NCBI GenBank assembly: GCA_007922305.1
Contig: ML677365.1
Span: forward strand, 17,961,512-18,025,511
Origin: Dermatemys mawii
Taxonomy: Eukaryota; Chordata; Testudines; Dermatemydidae
Direction: 5' to 3'
Length of the DNA: 64,000 nt
Positions 1 through 11,614 of the stretch are shown here, in pieces. Position numbers and translations under genes: made by a program. The notes below the pieces were generated by a model. The model was not told the origin of the DNA and ran no database searches. It saw nothing but the letters and a program-made list of their open reading frames with translations. Positions within the stretch are counted from its first letter, which is position 1; each line of letters opens with the position of its first letter.

Positions 1-79
1 CTACATGCTACACCACCCTCTTGTACTAGATGATCTCCTGAGGTCCCTTCCAACCCTGATGTTCTACGATTCTATGACT
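1..79 (+). mobile_element. CR1 LINE, 3' tail
   Basis: The stretch matches the terminal tail typical of amniote CR1 retroposons: an 'actagatgatctcctgagg' block followed by 'cttccaaccctgatgttcta' and a degenerate ATTCTATGA-type end. A second, better copy of the same tail sits at 62940-62997. The body of the element lies outside the window to the left. Confidence 0.9.
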
Positions 80-469
80 TAACCAAATAGGAGCACCTGC
101 TCTGACACAGCGAATTGGACCTGCTAAGAAGTGAAGCTTTCCAGCAAAGAAGGAGCAATGAGAACCACTGAGTGGCCAAAGCAGGAAAAATATAACAACA
201 GCTGAGTCAGTCGGTAATTCCAAATGGTGGCAGTGAGGTAAACTGTCCGTTTCCCAAAAGTCTTTCCAGAGTACCCAGATTGTCCCTAGGATTTCCACGT
301 TGCATCTGGTGCACTCCCCTGTAAGAATCCAAACAGTCCAGAGATAAAGGATCTTTCCATGAAACCAAGCTGAAATTGTCACTACCCCACATAACTTTTT
401 CCTTTGAGGATGAGTGAGGAATACACTTAGTCTTTAACCTCAAGTCATTTCACACAATGGCCACTTGCT
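80..469. other. unassigned stretch between CR1 tail and retroviral pol
   Basis: No recognisable gene. It lies directly upstream of the integrase remnant, so it may be decayed retroviral pol (the region of the integrase zinc-binding domain) or another insertion. Open frames on the minus strand are short and have no motif I recognise. Confidence 0.3.
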
Positions 470-1400
470 TTGAAATTAGCACTCAAAGATGCTAATTCAG
501 GACCCTTGTTGCACCAAAGCATTGTGGGGCCGTGGAGTAGAATACAGGTTGATTATACTGATTGCCTAAAACCCAAAGGGGAATCAGTATTTATTAGTGA
601 TAGTAGATTCCCTTTTTGGATGGGTGGAGGCAATTCCCACCAGAAATCATACTGCAGAGACCACTGCCAAAAAGTTGTGGGAAGTAGTGTTTAGTAGGGA
701 GGTGGCCAACCTGAGCCTGAGAAGGAGCCAGAATTTACCAATGTACTTTGCCGAAGAGCCACAGTAATGTGTCAGCAGCTCCCTGACCCCGAGCTCCCCT
801 CCTCCCCGCGTCTCCCGTCCACTGGCAGCCCTGCCAATGAGTGCCTCCCCCACCCTCCCAATCAGCTGTTTTGTGGCGTGCAGGATGTGTAAAGGGGGAG
901 TGGGAGGAGTAGGGCAGAGCAAACTCAGAGGAGGAGATAGGCAGGAGTGGAGTGGGGGCATGGCCTCTGGCAGAGCAAGAGGTTGAGCAGTGAGCACCCC
1001 CCAGCACATTGGAAAGTTGACAGCTGTAGCTCCAGCCCCAAAGTCCATGCCTATACAAGGAGCCACAGGTTGGTCACTCCTGGTTTAGTAGATATGGAAC
1101 TCCAAAAGAAATTGATTTAGATAATGGGCCACATTTTGTAGGAGTAATTAAAAGCTTTAGGAATAAAGCAACAACTACATATCCCTTATCCTCCTCAAAC
1201 GTCAGGGACAGTAGAAAGGATGAATCAAACTATTAAACAAGCTCTACACAAAGTAGTTCAAGAAACTGGCAAAGATTGGGACAATAAATTGCCAATAGTG
1301 TGGCAGCAACCTGAAGTAATGATCGATTGGGTAGTGGCTACCAGCCTTATCAAATTCTCTCTGGAAGGTGTAATGTTCCCCTGGTATTATTTGGACCAGT
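470..1400 (+). pseudogene. endogenous retrovirus pol remnant: integrase core
   Basis: Translated pieces match a gammaretrovirus-like integrase core. The first catalytic Asp lies in a 'QVDYTD' context at about 545-563. The second lies in 'LDNG' at about 1117-1128. The catalytic Glu lies in 'VERMNQ' at about 1209-1226, giving a DD-35-E arrangement. The frame is broken by point changes and shifts, and a MITE at 697-1082 splits it between the first and second Asp. After about 1400 the similarity stops and an unrelated repeat begins; a C-terminal integrase piece reappears at about 5160. This is a dead old copy. The lineage (class I versus another) was not settled. Confidence 0.8.
697..1082. mobile_element. 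hAT-type MITE inside retroviral integrase
   Basis: The 386 bp insert is flanked by the 8-bp direct repeat GTTTAGTA at 689-696 and 1083-1090. Its ends form terminal inverted repeats: 'GGAGGTGGCCAACCTGAG' on the left versus 'GGAGTGACCAACCTGTG' read inward from the right. An 8-bp duplication with CAGGG-like ends is the hAT hallmark; the left CA appears lost. The interior is GC-rich and non-coding. Removing it rejoins the integrase reading frame region. Confidence 0.8.
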
Positions 1401-2012
1401 GATCTGCTAGGCCACTCCAATTCTTGGATCTGGGAACCAGCCTCATCCTGCTCTGCTATGAGACACTCCTCACCCCCTTCCAGGATGTTCACGCAGAGCC
1501 ACTGGCATGTAAGCTACTCCCAGCTATGTGAGTGAGCACTTTCAGACAGCTGCTGCTTGGATTGTGCAACCAAATGACACTAGCTAATCTCTCTGGTCCC
1601 AGACACAACCGTAGGAGCCTCCCTCTTGCAGTGTCCAGTTATACCTGCTGGACACTGCAAGCTTATATGAGTTCATCAATTTAACGAAGAATTGATGTGT
1701 ACCAGGCTTGTTAATCCAAGGGTAGGCTCTGATGTGTTTCAAACCAAATACACTGCTTCAGGTAGAATAAACAAACACATTTATTAACTGAAAGAGAGAG
1801 ATTTTTAAGTGATAAGTTAAAGCACAAGTCAGATTTGGTCAAATTATATAAAAGCAAAATGCAGTCTGATTGTATGGGCATTGAAAATGTTACAAACTTA
1901 GATGCTTCTCACGACAGGCTGACTGGTTGCCCTTCAGCCAGGCTCTCCCCTTTGATAAGCGCTTCATTTGCGTGGTGGTGGTGGTCTCTAGATGCAGGTG
2001 GAAGAGAGAGTG
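1401..2012. repeat. unclassified interspersed repeat, left part
   Basis: Sequence between the end of integrase similarity and the Penelope-like insertion. It has no coding capacity. Its right part continues at 4650-5058 beyond the Penelope element, so the two form one repeat of about 1 kb that landed in pol first. From memory it resembles an abundant chelonian repeat of LTR-like or non-autonomous type; I cannot name the family. Confidence 0.5.
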
Positions 2013-2024
2013 CCTGGTAAATGT
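2013..2024. repeat. target-site duplication, left copy (Penelope-like insertion)
   Basis: The 12-mer CCTGGTAAATGT here is repeated exactly at 4638-4649. The pair brackets the Penelope-like element and marks its insertion point in the older repeat. Confidence 0.8.
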
Positions 2025-2034
2025 TATCAAGAAT

Positions 2035-2556
2035 CAGAGGGGTAGCCGTGTTAGTCTGGAATTGCAGAAGTGACAAAGAGTCCTGTGGCACCTTAAAGAC
2101 TAACTAAAAATTTTTTAGAGCATAAGCTTTCGTGGGCTAATACCCACTTCGTCGGATGCATGCAGTGGAAGTATCCAGGAGCAGGTATAAATAGGTAGGC
2201 AAGAACCAGGTGGGAGATAACAAGGTTAGTCCAATCAGGCTGAACCAGCTTGTTATCTCTAATCAGGGAGGGTGAGGTGTTCCTCTAGCAGTTGAACTGG
2301 AGGTGTGAATAGCGAGAGAAGAGAAGCTGCCTTTGTAGTTAGCTAGCCATTCAAAATCTCTATTCAGTCCCAAATTGATTGTGTCAAATTTGCAAATGAA
2401 TTGCAGCTCTGCAGTCTCTCTTTGCAGTCTGGACTTGAAGTTTTTTTGCTGCACAATGCTGACCTTTAAATCTTCTATGGTGTGTCCGGTGAGGTTGAAG
2501 TGCTCTCCTACAGGTTTTTGAATATTGCCATTCCCGATATCTGATTTGTGTCCATG
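2035..2556 (-). repeat. inverted copy of the PLE 3' region
   Basis: Read on the minus strand, this arm encodes the last part of the endonuclease ORF (a 63-codon open stretch at 2263-2454 nearly identical to 4255-4445) and then the non-coding 3' end. It retains about 45 terminal bases, to 'ggggtagccgtgttagtct', that the right-hand copy has lost. The arm pairs with 4151-4637 as a near-perfect inverted repeat. Confidence 0.9.
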
Positions 2557-2558
2557 CT

Positions 2559-4445
2559 ATCCACAGCCTCAGAAACAACCCTGACATCATAATCAAAGAG
2601 GCTGATAAAGGAGGTGCTGTTGTCATCATGGACAGGTCTGACTACCAAAAGGAGGCTACCAGACAACTCTCCAACACCCATTTCTACAGGCCACTTCCCT
2701 CAGATCCCACTGAAGAATATACTAAGAAACTGCACCGTCTACTCAGGACACTCCCTACACTAACACAGGAACAAATTAACATACCCTTAGAACCCCGACC
2801 GGGGCTATTCTATCTTTTACCCAAGATCCACAAACCTGGAAATCCTGGACGCCCCATCATCTCAGGTATTGGCACTCTCACTGAAGGACTGTCTGGATAT
2901 GTGGACACTGTACTCAGACCCTACGCCACCAGCACTCCCAGCTATCTCCGTGACACCACCGACTTCCTGAGAAAACTACAATGCATTGGTGACCTTCCAG
3001 AAAACACCATCCTAGCCACCATGGATGTAGAGACTCTCTACACAAACATCCCACACAAAGATGGAACACATGCTGTCAGGAATAGTATCCCTGATGATGC
3101 CACAACACAAGTGGTTGCTGAGCTCTGTGACTTTATCTTCACACACAATTATTTCAAATTTGGTGACAATATATACCTCCAGACCAGTGGCACCGCTATG
3201 GGCACCCGCATGGCCCCACAGTATGCCAACATCTTTATGGCTGACCTGGAACAACGCTTCCTCAAATCTTGTTCACTCATGCCCCTCCTCTATATACGCT
3301 ACGTTGATGACATCTTCATCATCTGGACCCATGGGAAAGAAACTCTGGAAGAATTCCACCATGATTTCAACAGCTTCCACCCCACCATCCACCTCAGCCT
3401 GGACCAGTCTACACAGGAGGTCCACTTCCTGGACACCACGGTGCAAATTAATGACAGCCACATCAACACCACCCTATACCGAAAACCTACTGACAGCTAT
3501 GCCTACCTTCATGCCATCAGCTTCCACCCTGGGCACACCACATGATCCATTGTCTACAGCCAAGCACTGAGGTACAATCGTATTTACTCCAACCCCTCAG
3601 ACAGAGGCCAACACCTACAAGATCTCCACCAAGCTTTCTCAAAACTACAATACCCGTACAAGGAAATAAGGACACAGATCAACAGAGCCAGAAATGTACC
3701 CAGAAGCCTGCTGCTGCAAGACAAGCCCAAGAAAGAAAACAACAGAACACCACTGGCCATCACCTACAGTCCTCAGTTAAAGCCTCTCCAACGCATCATC
3801 AGTGATCTACAACCCATCCTGGACAACAGTCCCTCACTTTCACAGGCCTTGGGAGGCAGGCCAGTCCTGGCCTACAGACAACCTGCCAACCTCAAGCATA
3901 TTCTCACCAGCAACAGCACACCGCGCCATAATAACTCTAACTCAGGAACTAATCCATGCAATGAACCTCGATGCCAACTCTGCCCACACATCTACACCAG
4001 CAACACCATCACAGGACCAAACCAGATCAGCCACACCATCACTGGTTCATTCACCTGCACATCTACCAATGTAATATATGCCATTATGTGCCAGCAATGT
4101 CCCTCTGCTATGTACATCGGCCAAACTGGACAGTCCCTACGAAAAAGGATAAATGGACACAAATCAGATATCGGGAATGGCAATATTCAAAAACCTGTAG
4201 GAGAGCACTTCAACCTCACCGGACATACCATAGAAGATTTAAAGGTCAGCATTTTGCAGCAAAAAAACTTCAAGTCCAGACTGCAGAGAGAGACTGCAGA
4301 GCTGCAATTCATTTGCAAATTTGACACAATCAATTTGGGACTGAATAGAGATTTTGAATGGCTAGCTAACTACAAAAGCAGCTTCTCTTTTCTCGCTATT
4401 CACACCTCCAGTTCAACTGCTAGAGGAACACCTCACCCTCCCTGA
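2559..4445 (+). pseudogene. Penelope-like reverse transcriptase / GIY-YIG endonuclease, one internal stop
   Basis: A single reading frame stays open across 629 codons except for one TGA at 3543-3545, which probably arose from CGA by CpG decay. RT motifs appear in order: 'LPKIHKPGNPGRPIISG' at about 2817-2867; motif A 'MDVETLYTN' at about 3021-3048; motif B 'SGTAMGTRMAPQYANIF' at about 3183-3234; and catalytic 'YVDD' at about 3300-3311. A Cys cluster 'CNEPRCQLC' (about 3957-3983) precedes the GIY-YIG-type domain with 'VIYAIMCQQC' and 'YIGQTGQSLRKRINGH' at about 4071-4161. This is the standard RT-EN order of canonical Penelope elements that target DNA ends or nicks. The start is missing because of 5' truncation. 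Subfamily (Neptune- or Poseidon-like) is unresolved. Confidence 0.93.
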
Positions 4446-4550
4446 TTAGAGATAACAAGCTGGTTCAGCCTGATTGGACTAACCTTGTTATCTCCCACTT
4501 GGTTCTTGCCTACCTATTTATACCTGCCCCTGGATACTTCCACTGCATGC

Positions 4551-4590
4551 ATCCGACGAAGTGGGTATTAGCCCACGAAAGCTTATGCTC
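4551..4590 (+). ncRNA. hammerhead-ribozyme-like motif in PLE terminal region
   Basis: The order of parts fits the hammerhead layout reported for Penelope-like terminal repeats. A CCGACGA core (canonical CUGAUGA) is followed by a 5-bp helix GTGGG/CCCAC with a 6-nt loop. Then come GAAA, a 2-bp mini-helix GC-TTAT-GC, and TC at the expected cleavage position. Deviations: U4 is C, one extra A precedes helix II, and helix I is not obvious. The same block occurs on the minus strand at about 2121-2159 and 41168-41208, and on the plus strand at 52341-52380. Likely inactive here. Confidence 0.4.
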
Positions 4591-4637
4591 TAAAAAAATT
4601 TTAGTTAGTCTTTAAGGTGCCACAGGACTCTGTCACT

Positions 4638-4649
4638 CCTGGTAAATGT
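4638..4649. repeat. target-site duplication, right copy (Penelope-like insertion)
   Basis: Exact copy of the 12-mer at 2013-2024. Confidence 0.8.
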
Positions 4650-5058
4650 GTCTCCCTTTTATCATTTCCTTTCTTCCCTCTTGGCTTTGAGGCCCCCTAC
4701 CCTTTCAGAGTCAGGAAGGAGGGTGACTCACTCGAGAGTCCAACAGATCCTTTGTTGCTGCCTACACCAGTCATCTTTGTTCCTGTGAGGCTGAGCTGGG
4801 TTTGTCCCATATATGCCCTGATGAGGTGTGAACTGCCCCTCTGCTCCGGAGAGTTTTGTCTGGGCTTGTTTTAAGTCATGAGGACACATTTTCAGCCATA
4901 TTATATATATAAAATTATACATTCTATAATTACAACTTATCACATTACTATAACAATGCTCAGTGCATGATGAGCCTTCCAAAGACACTCAATACGACAA
5001 ACTTTGCACTGGATACCACAAAATCATATAAGGATGAACATGGGTATGCAGAGAATCA
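4650..5058. repeat. unclassified interspersed repeat, right part
   Basis: Continuation of the repeat that starts near 1401; its internal break is exactly the 12-bp duplication around the Penelope-like element. Non-coding. Retroviral pol similarity resumes shortly after it. Confidence 0.5.
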
Positions 5059-5407
5059 CAAAAGGCCTATGAGATTGTAGAGCCCTTTGTTGTACTCAGA
5101 AGAAGAGGAGGTGGTATCAGTTACCAAATGGGTAAGTGAGTAATCAATAGAACTTAAGAAAATGGAATTTAAACTGGCTGACACCACTGAAAAAGGAAGA
5201 CTGGATTCGTGTGTGGCTCAGGGCAGTAAGTTATGGAAAATCAGAGATAGAGCAATGTATTGGAAATTAACATTGAAAAAAGCATGTCCTGAGTGTAGAT
5301 GGGTTGGACCATTTTCCATCATGAATAAAATTTCACCTAGTGCAGTGCAGATTAACAAGAGGGAAAAGGGAAAGTGGGTCCACACATCACAATTAGTTAT
5401 GGCCTAA
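5059..5407 (+). pseudogene. endogenous retrovirus pol remnant: integrase C-terminal domain
   Basis: The short frame at 5162-5404 ends in a pattern typical of the C-terminal integrase domain of gammaretrovirus-like pol: 'RWVGPFSIMNKISPSAVQI' then 'GKWVHTSQL'. It is in the same orientation as the core at 470-1400, and about 3.7 kb of later insertions separate the two. Upstream in this piece the frame is interrupted by stops. Confidence 0.7.
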
Positions 5408-5639
5408 AGATTAACTAACCTAAATGCAAAAGAAAGGAAGATTATTCTACAGAGTGAAAGGAATATCCAATTGCACTGGAGATTATTCTGTACAGACCTC
5501 GAATTTGGAGTGTGGACACAGTGCTACAATTTTTGTAATTTGGTTTATTTCTTATGCTTGCTTTGCATTGTGCTGTATTATATTTTAGGAAGAAAAAAAA
5601 ATACCGACACTTGAGCAAAAATAGAAGAGGTTAGTGTAA

Positions 5640-6214
5640 GTATTTAGAATAATATGGCCAGAAGCAACAGACATTATTCCTATGGAATAGTAGTCATGGC
5701 TTCAATATTGAGGATCCTTCTAATTCAAAAAGGATGGAAATATGTTTTTTGGCTTTTGTTTTTCAAATATTTGGGGAAATTTAGGGGTACATGGATATAC
5801 ATATCGGAGCACCTCTAGGATGGAGGTATGGATCAAAGGGAATAATACATTCAATATTTGTGGAACAGAATGGGAAAAACAGGACCAAACAAAACAAGAT
5901 GTAAAGAAAAACCTTTGAGTAAAATTTGAAATATGGTGGGAAGATGGCAAAAATGTGACATAGGAATATCTAAAGCCAAAAGATTTGAAAAAGCAATGGA
6001 GATATTTGTACATACTAAGAGGGGGAAGGGTCACCTAATGTTTAGATTTAGTTATGATGAGAAAAATCTGAATAAGTACTCTGAACTGTATCTTTTGGGA
6101 TTTGATGTAGTCACCCTAGATGTGAGTAAAGAACAAGAACTGGATAATACTCATGTGGGATGGAATGAGTCAATGGCACTCAAACATAGCAATAGCAAGA
6201 ATCTAGTATATTAA
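5640..6214 (+). pseudogene. possible retroviral env remnant
   Basis: It lies where env is expected, downstream of pol and in the same orientation. An ATG at 5654 opens a short frame with a hydrophobic patch, and a second frame is open at 5933-6211. I see no diagnostic envelope motif (no CX6C, furin site or clear membrane anchor), so the call rests on position only. No 3' LTR was recognised. Confidence 0.3.
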
Positions 6215-9200
6215 TGCTTACTTGTACAAATAACACGCACACACAAGATAGGTGAGTATACTAGATGATGCAAAATTTTATGGTTAAGTATTTGAGTCTG
6301 TTTAGTGATTCCCTTCCAGTTCTCTTTATCCCTGAAAAAAGATTGTTTAGCTAGAAAATTTGATTTTTCTCCCTCCCTCTTACCCGACATGAAACATCTT
6401 TTATTTTGCTGGTCTATCTTGTACTGATATGTTTCTCCACAGCTAATCACTGCCACTGTGACATATGGATCCAGCTTTAATTGGTCGAATAGTGCTGAAG
6501 TGCTTTGTGATTATTATTCTGCATCAAAAGACAGAAATATCTGAAGAACTTGACAATCTTTTAACTAACTTGAAAGTTATTGTGTAAGCAAAAAACACAA
6601 AAACATTTTTATTACTGTAACAGAATAACTAGGTTATTTTACCATAAACTAAGAAACTTTTTACCTTATGAATGAATATTTGAGGTCTCAAAAGCAGAGG
6701 TAAAAAGTTGATCTCAAGTGATACATATTCATCATTTTTAGCATTTATTCTTTTGCAAAGATGAAACTTCTGTCTTAGGAGAAAATAGTTACTGTATACC
6801 AATTGTACTGAGAGTGATCTCTCCCAGAAGACAGTCAGTACAACTCCTTTTAGATTTGTCATTAAATACTTGCACATGATTAGATGTTGGTAGAGCATGG
6901 GGCATAATTAACACAAGTGTCAACAGGAAAAAATAAAGCATTGCCAGCAAGATGTTTCTGTTCTCAAAGTACAAAATTAAAATTTTCTGTAATACACTGC
7001 ACGCACCCCTTTTCCCATCAAATAAAAAACCCTTTTTAATCTCATCACTTTCAAAAGTAGAATCACACATGCAGTTGATGTCTAAAATATGACCAATTCT
7101 AGTAACACATCTGAACAGCAATTAAGGTACTAAACAACTGAGAAGTCTTTAAACATATTTAGCTGCACTGATAACATAAAAAATGGTTACTATATACACA
7201 TGCACTGCATGTTCCTTTAGCTTCCACTGCTTTTATTAAAATTCAGTATTAAGAATTTTCAATATGTGGTTAAACAGCTTAAAGATGAGGCATTATTTCG
7301 GTGAAATATTGCTTGTACAGTATTTAGGCTTGGAAGGATTAGATTATCAGTAAATGTAGGTAAACACTGACTTCACACACAAATCAACAAAAAATATTTT
7401 CATCCATAATTGAAAATTTACAGACAGGGAGACTAAGAGAAATACTCCCTAAGAACTTACTAGAGTTTGATTAAAGGTATTCAGTGAACATTTTGATTTT
7501 GACAATGTGTTTTACGTTATAAAGATTTAACTTTTTGAATCTTAAAATCTACTGTCAGTAAATAATTATCGTCTGACCCACCAATAATTTCTCACAACTG
7601 AGAACATTTCACTAGATAAAAATAAGAAATGCTTAAACAAATATTTATATTATTCATCACAATAATCCAATTTTGCCAAGCCTATTTGAATTGAAATAAA
7701 CTCAATTTTTGCTACATCCTTATTCCAATGTACTTTGGAGTCTATTTGCATATCAATATAAGGGGATTTAGCAGTTTAACTGCTACTAGTAATAACAATA
7801 ACTACACATTTAAAGTCTCCAAAACATGATAGCAGGATAGAAGAACTCTCTAAATGCATCTGCACACACATACACCAGTTTTGGTTAAGATACAGGGATT
7901 GTAGAAAGTTAACTTCGGTAATCAACATGTGGTTCACTGAAAATTTACAAATCTAGGATCAAATCTTGAAGGTTTTATTCCTGTGAAACCAAAGGATATC
8001 TGACTGGACGCTAATTACATGAGTAAGGCAAACAAGATTTGGTCCCTAAATATTTACTATCTATATTTTAATATGCAACAATGTAATTGGAAAAATTTAA
8101 AAAAGTTCATTAAAGACTTGGTTTTTTATGACACTAGTTTTTGTTTCCTAAGGATAGCAACTGTTAGTTAGCTAAAATAAATGTATTTATTTTGGAGGAA
8201 GTGAAAGTGCTCTTTCAATCTATTAAATAATTAAATTAGAGTGATGCATCATTTGGACAAAGCATCTTAACCATGACCTCGATCTCCCTTGCTAATCCAG
8301 TCCTACATTTCTTCTAGACAATCATGCAAAATTGTGTCAAATTATATGGTAGTTTGGACTCAGTCTGGACAAGTATGCCAGAGACTACGCTGAGATTACC
8401 AATCTCATTTCACTTGTGATCTGACTAAATCTGAAACCAAAGATCTAAAGGTGAAAGGTTAGGAATATTTTATTGCTCGATCTTCCACCTATAACCTTTT
8501 CAGAGAATATTTTTGTTCATTGAGATTCATTGAGGGCTCACAGGGGGAAGGAGGAAGTAAGTCAGAACAAAAACAACAACTTGCCATGTAAATTTATCAC
8601 TCTTTCTGGGCTGGTGGAATCAATGCGGGTTATAAGCAAAATGGCTGGCAGACGCTAACTATGCCATTCACAGCAGCACCTTTGGAGGAGGTTGCTAGGA
8701 TCTTTTCCTGCTGAAAAGAAGATACAATTGAAACTACATAAACCACAAAGGAATGGATTAAAAATCTTCACAAAAAATAAACACAAGCTGAAAGATTTTG
8801 TTTGTTTAATAAAGCTTTCAAGGCACATATTGCAAATGGATTGCAATTTCTACAGTAAAACAGGTGTGATTTTTCAGTAAGTTCTCTCACACTCACAACT
8901 ATGAATTTTTATTAATTTAGTAGGCCTGTAATGCTAGTGACCTATACTGGAAAGCAAGTTAGGGCCTAACTTCAGCTTACTTGTATGAAAAGCTCTATTT
9001 AATCCTTCCTACGTTCTACACAAAAAGTGGGAAATAGAATAGACCTTTAGTAGATGATACTCTTTTTTTTTTTTGGCTATTTCATAAGCAGGTCAGCAAC
9101 TGGATTAGATGTTCAAACCAAAATTTTGATTTTTAAGTTAATTATTTAAATATTTTTGCCTTTTAACAGGGATTACAATGGCTACATTTTCCCATAGTTA

Positions 9201-10796
9201 CAAGACTCTTTTTCTGTTTTCTTTAGTCTGATAACCCAATGCTGCTGTGATACAATTTTTTCTAATATATAAAAAAATAATAATGAACACATTAAAAATC
9301 CTTCTGATTTTGATTCTCCTAAAGCAGAATCAACCGAAGTAGCATTACTACTTAAAAAGAATGACAACACTTAACAATATTATATCGTGGTTCAAACAAG
9401 AGCTAACATGTCTATTCACACATACAAAGGCCAATGTGCTACAACTGGGATTTATTTTCAGATGTGTAGAATGTGTAAGCTGTATTTTTCTATACATATG
9501 TATTCTATGTATAGGTATTCACACTTTGTACTACTCAGTACTATACACTCATAGCACTGCAGTAAAACATAATAGGCAGTCCATTGCAGGGTAATTAAAA
9601 TATTGCACATTGAATGCTGTTATAAGGCATGAGGTCACTGGCTAAGTGACTTCAGCCACCAAGGAGTGCAAGAGTCACCCTGGAATTCACTACCTGGAAT
9701 GCCTTATTGCTATTATGAAATGGAATTTCTGAATATTCATGCATTTACTAGGAATGAGAGATAGGTATGACATCCCTGACAGTCAATCATAAAGAACTCC
9801 AACTGCATATGGAGTTCTAGTGTTATTTCAAAATATTAAATTACATCTACATTAATTCTATCACACACAGAAAAGATCACTAAAAGGTTCCCACAGCTTG
9901 CAGTAGCTGAAGATAATGCATTAGTTTACTGTAGTGACTAAAAAGTGTGAAAAATGTTCAGTGCAGATACACATATGCACTTGTGTATAAACACACAAAT
10001 AGTGCATATTGTGAGTGGACTTTATATACAGTACACACAAACACCCACACCCATTCTTAATATAATGGATGTATCAAGGCTACATCTGATATAAGGCTAC
10101 TTACTATACCCTGTCATTCAATTATACTAAAAACCATTTTTCCTTCAGATCACCAAGCCCATTATTATTTTGTTTAATGGATTTATCTGAGCCATGGTTT
10201 CAAATAAAGTGGGTAATTTAAAACATTGTCAAGGTTTTCAGGCCTCAAAAATTAGCACATCTAGAAATGAAAACTGGACTACAGATATGACAACATTTGC
10301 AACAATAAAGCATTCTGACAAAAAGATTGTTCCAGAGTTGTTTGATAATGCAGCACTGTTAGTATAACAATAAATAAACCTACGTGCAGAGAGGAAATGA
10401 TAAGCATACACCTGCACCATATTCTTGCTGTATATGCTCACTTCATAGAAGTTGAATTCTTTGGATTTACATTTTCCTGCAGACAGAGTGGGAATGATTT
10501 TGCAGTCCTTAGGCAAGATGTCCATTACTTTTGTGGTGTTTTGTTTCAGGACTCCAAGATCAGGCCAAAAATAGGACGCAAACAAACACCCATTATAGTA
10601 AAAGCACAGCAAGTAGCAACAAAATAAATTGCATAAATAGATAATTAAGAAAACTGACTAGAATGGTGTGGGAAAGGAGTAAAGTTAGGGGCCAAAATAT
10701 TTTCTAAAATTTTGAAAAAAATACCATGACAGTGTACTCAATTCATTATATGCATATATTTTAAAAATAGTAATCAACTGTTCTAACATGACTTCA

Positions 10797-10826
10797 TTGT
10801 GTGTGTGTGGGGGGGGCGGTGGGCGC
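10797..10826. repeat. TG/G-rich simple repeat
   Basis: A (TG)n run passing into a G tract and a short GGGCG block. Confidence 0.9.
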
Positions 10827-10919
10827 GTTAAATAAAATTTGTGGCAATATTTTACCAAGACTAACTACATAATATCTATTAAAATGAATAAATATATATT
10901 ATATAATGTGGACAAATCC

Positions 10920-11050
10920 CAAAGATCCACTCAATCCAAACTAAAATCCTGATCCTGCCAACTCATCCATGTAAGTGGACCCTTTTGTCCATGCATTGAA
11001 GTCAAATTTATGGGTATTTTGCCTAAGTAAAATCTTCAGGATTTGGCTCA
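10920..11050. repeat. short interspersed repeat with 'tcctgatcctgcca' start
   Basis: Starts with 'tcctgatcctgccaactca' and ends with 'aaatcttcaggatttggc', an inverted-repeat-like layout. From memory this type of 'paediatric' palindromic short repeat is common in reptile and bird DNA. Family not named. Similar text occurs near 21730-21800 and 21955-22025. Confidence 0.4.
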
Positions 11051-11614
11051 TACAAAAATGCTATATCTACACCCAGAAAATGTTTGAATGTGTGTGTAAT
11101 AGTAATGCACGTAGTTGAAAACAGTTCTATTAACAGAAAATCAGACTATTTGCATGGACTCTTACTTGGGACACTGATGGTTTCAAATGCTAGAAAATGA
11201 AAGCTGTATAACAACTAGAATTTAAATCACCCGCAAATGTAATTTTTCTGTATTTTCCAAAGTTGATCCATCTAGAAGTTACTTAATTATTTGTTGTAAT
11301 ATTTAAGTTAGACATTTTATTTCCATGAAAATTAGGATGATTCAAAATGGGAAAAACTGGAAAGACAAATGTACGAATTGTGGAAGACGGTCACACTCTG
11401 TAGAGGCTGTAGAATTGACTACTGCTCCCATTTCCTTAGAGGATGGTACTCTTGCTTGTTGAGCTGTAGTCTAGAGTTCCAGTTTGGTAAACTAACAGAA
11501 TGAGCATTCTTCATGCTCCCACTTTGATTTGCAAAAAAGCCACTTTTAAAATAGGAACTTCTTATATTAATTCCATACATGGTCAATCTTCAAAAAAGAA
11601 GTCTCCATGATTTT

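Larger units (their letters stand above)
2025..4637 (+). mobile_element. Penelope-like retroelement (PLE) with inverted 5' flank
   Basis: A 2.6 kb insertion flanked by a 12-bp target duplication. Its right part is a sense-oriented Penelope-like element carrying reverse transcriptase and GIY-YIG endonuclease. Its left 0.5 kb (about 2035-2556) is the reverse complement of the element's own 3' end (about 4151-4637). Inverted terminal copies of this kind are a known hallmark of Penelope-like insertions. Coding sequence begins immediately at the junction near 2557, so the sense copy is 5'-truncated. Solo 3' fragments of the same family occur at 41125-41250 and 52098-52463. Confidence 0.92.
6215..11614 (-). 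other. probable DPY19L4 3' UTR and downstream DNA, end unresolved
   Basis: AT-rich sequence with few recognisable repeats, lying immediately downstream of the DPY19L4 stop codon on the minus strand. Several minus-strand AATAAA signals are visible (TTTATT on the plus strand, for example near 11315, 8467, 7213, 6608 and 6399), but I cannot choose among them. Long repeat-poor sequence after the stop suggests a long 3' UTR; this is inference. No other gene is seen. Confidence 0.4.

Noticed and set aside
26..443. Minus-strand frames of 118 and 78 codons
   Set aside because: No domain or conserved motif; overlap each other in different frames; next to decayed retroviral DNA.
10238..10612. 124-codon minus-strand frame downstream of DPY19L4
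   Set aside because: AT-rich translation rich in Phe/Tyr/Ile/Ser, no motif, lies in the probable 3' UTR.
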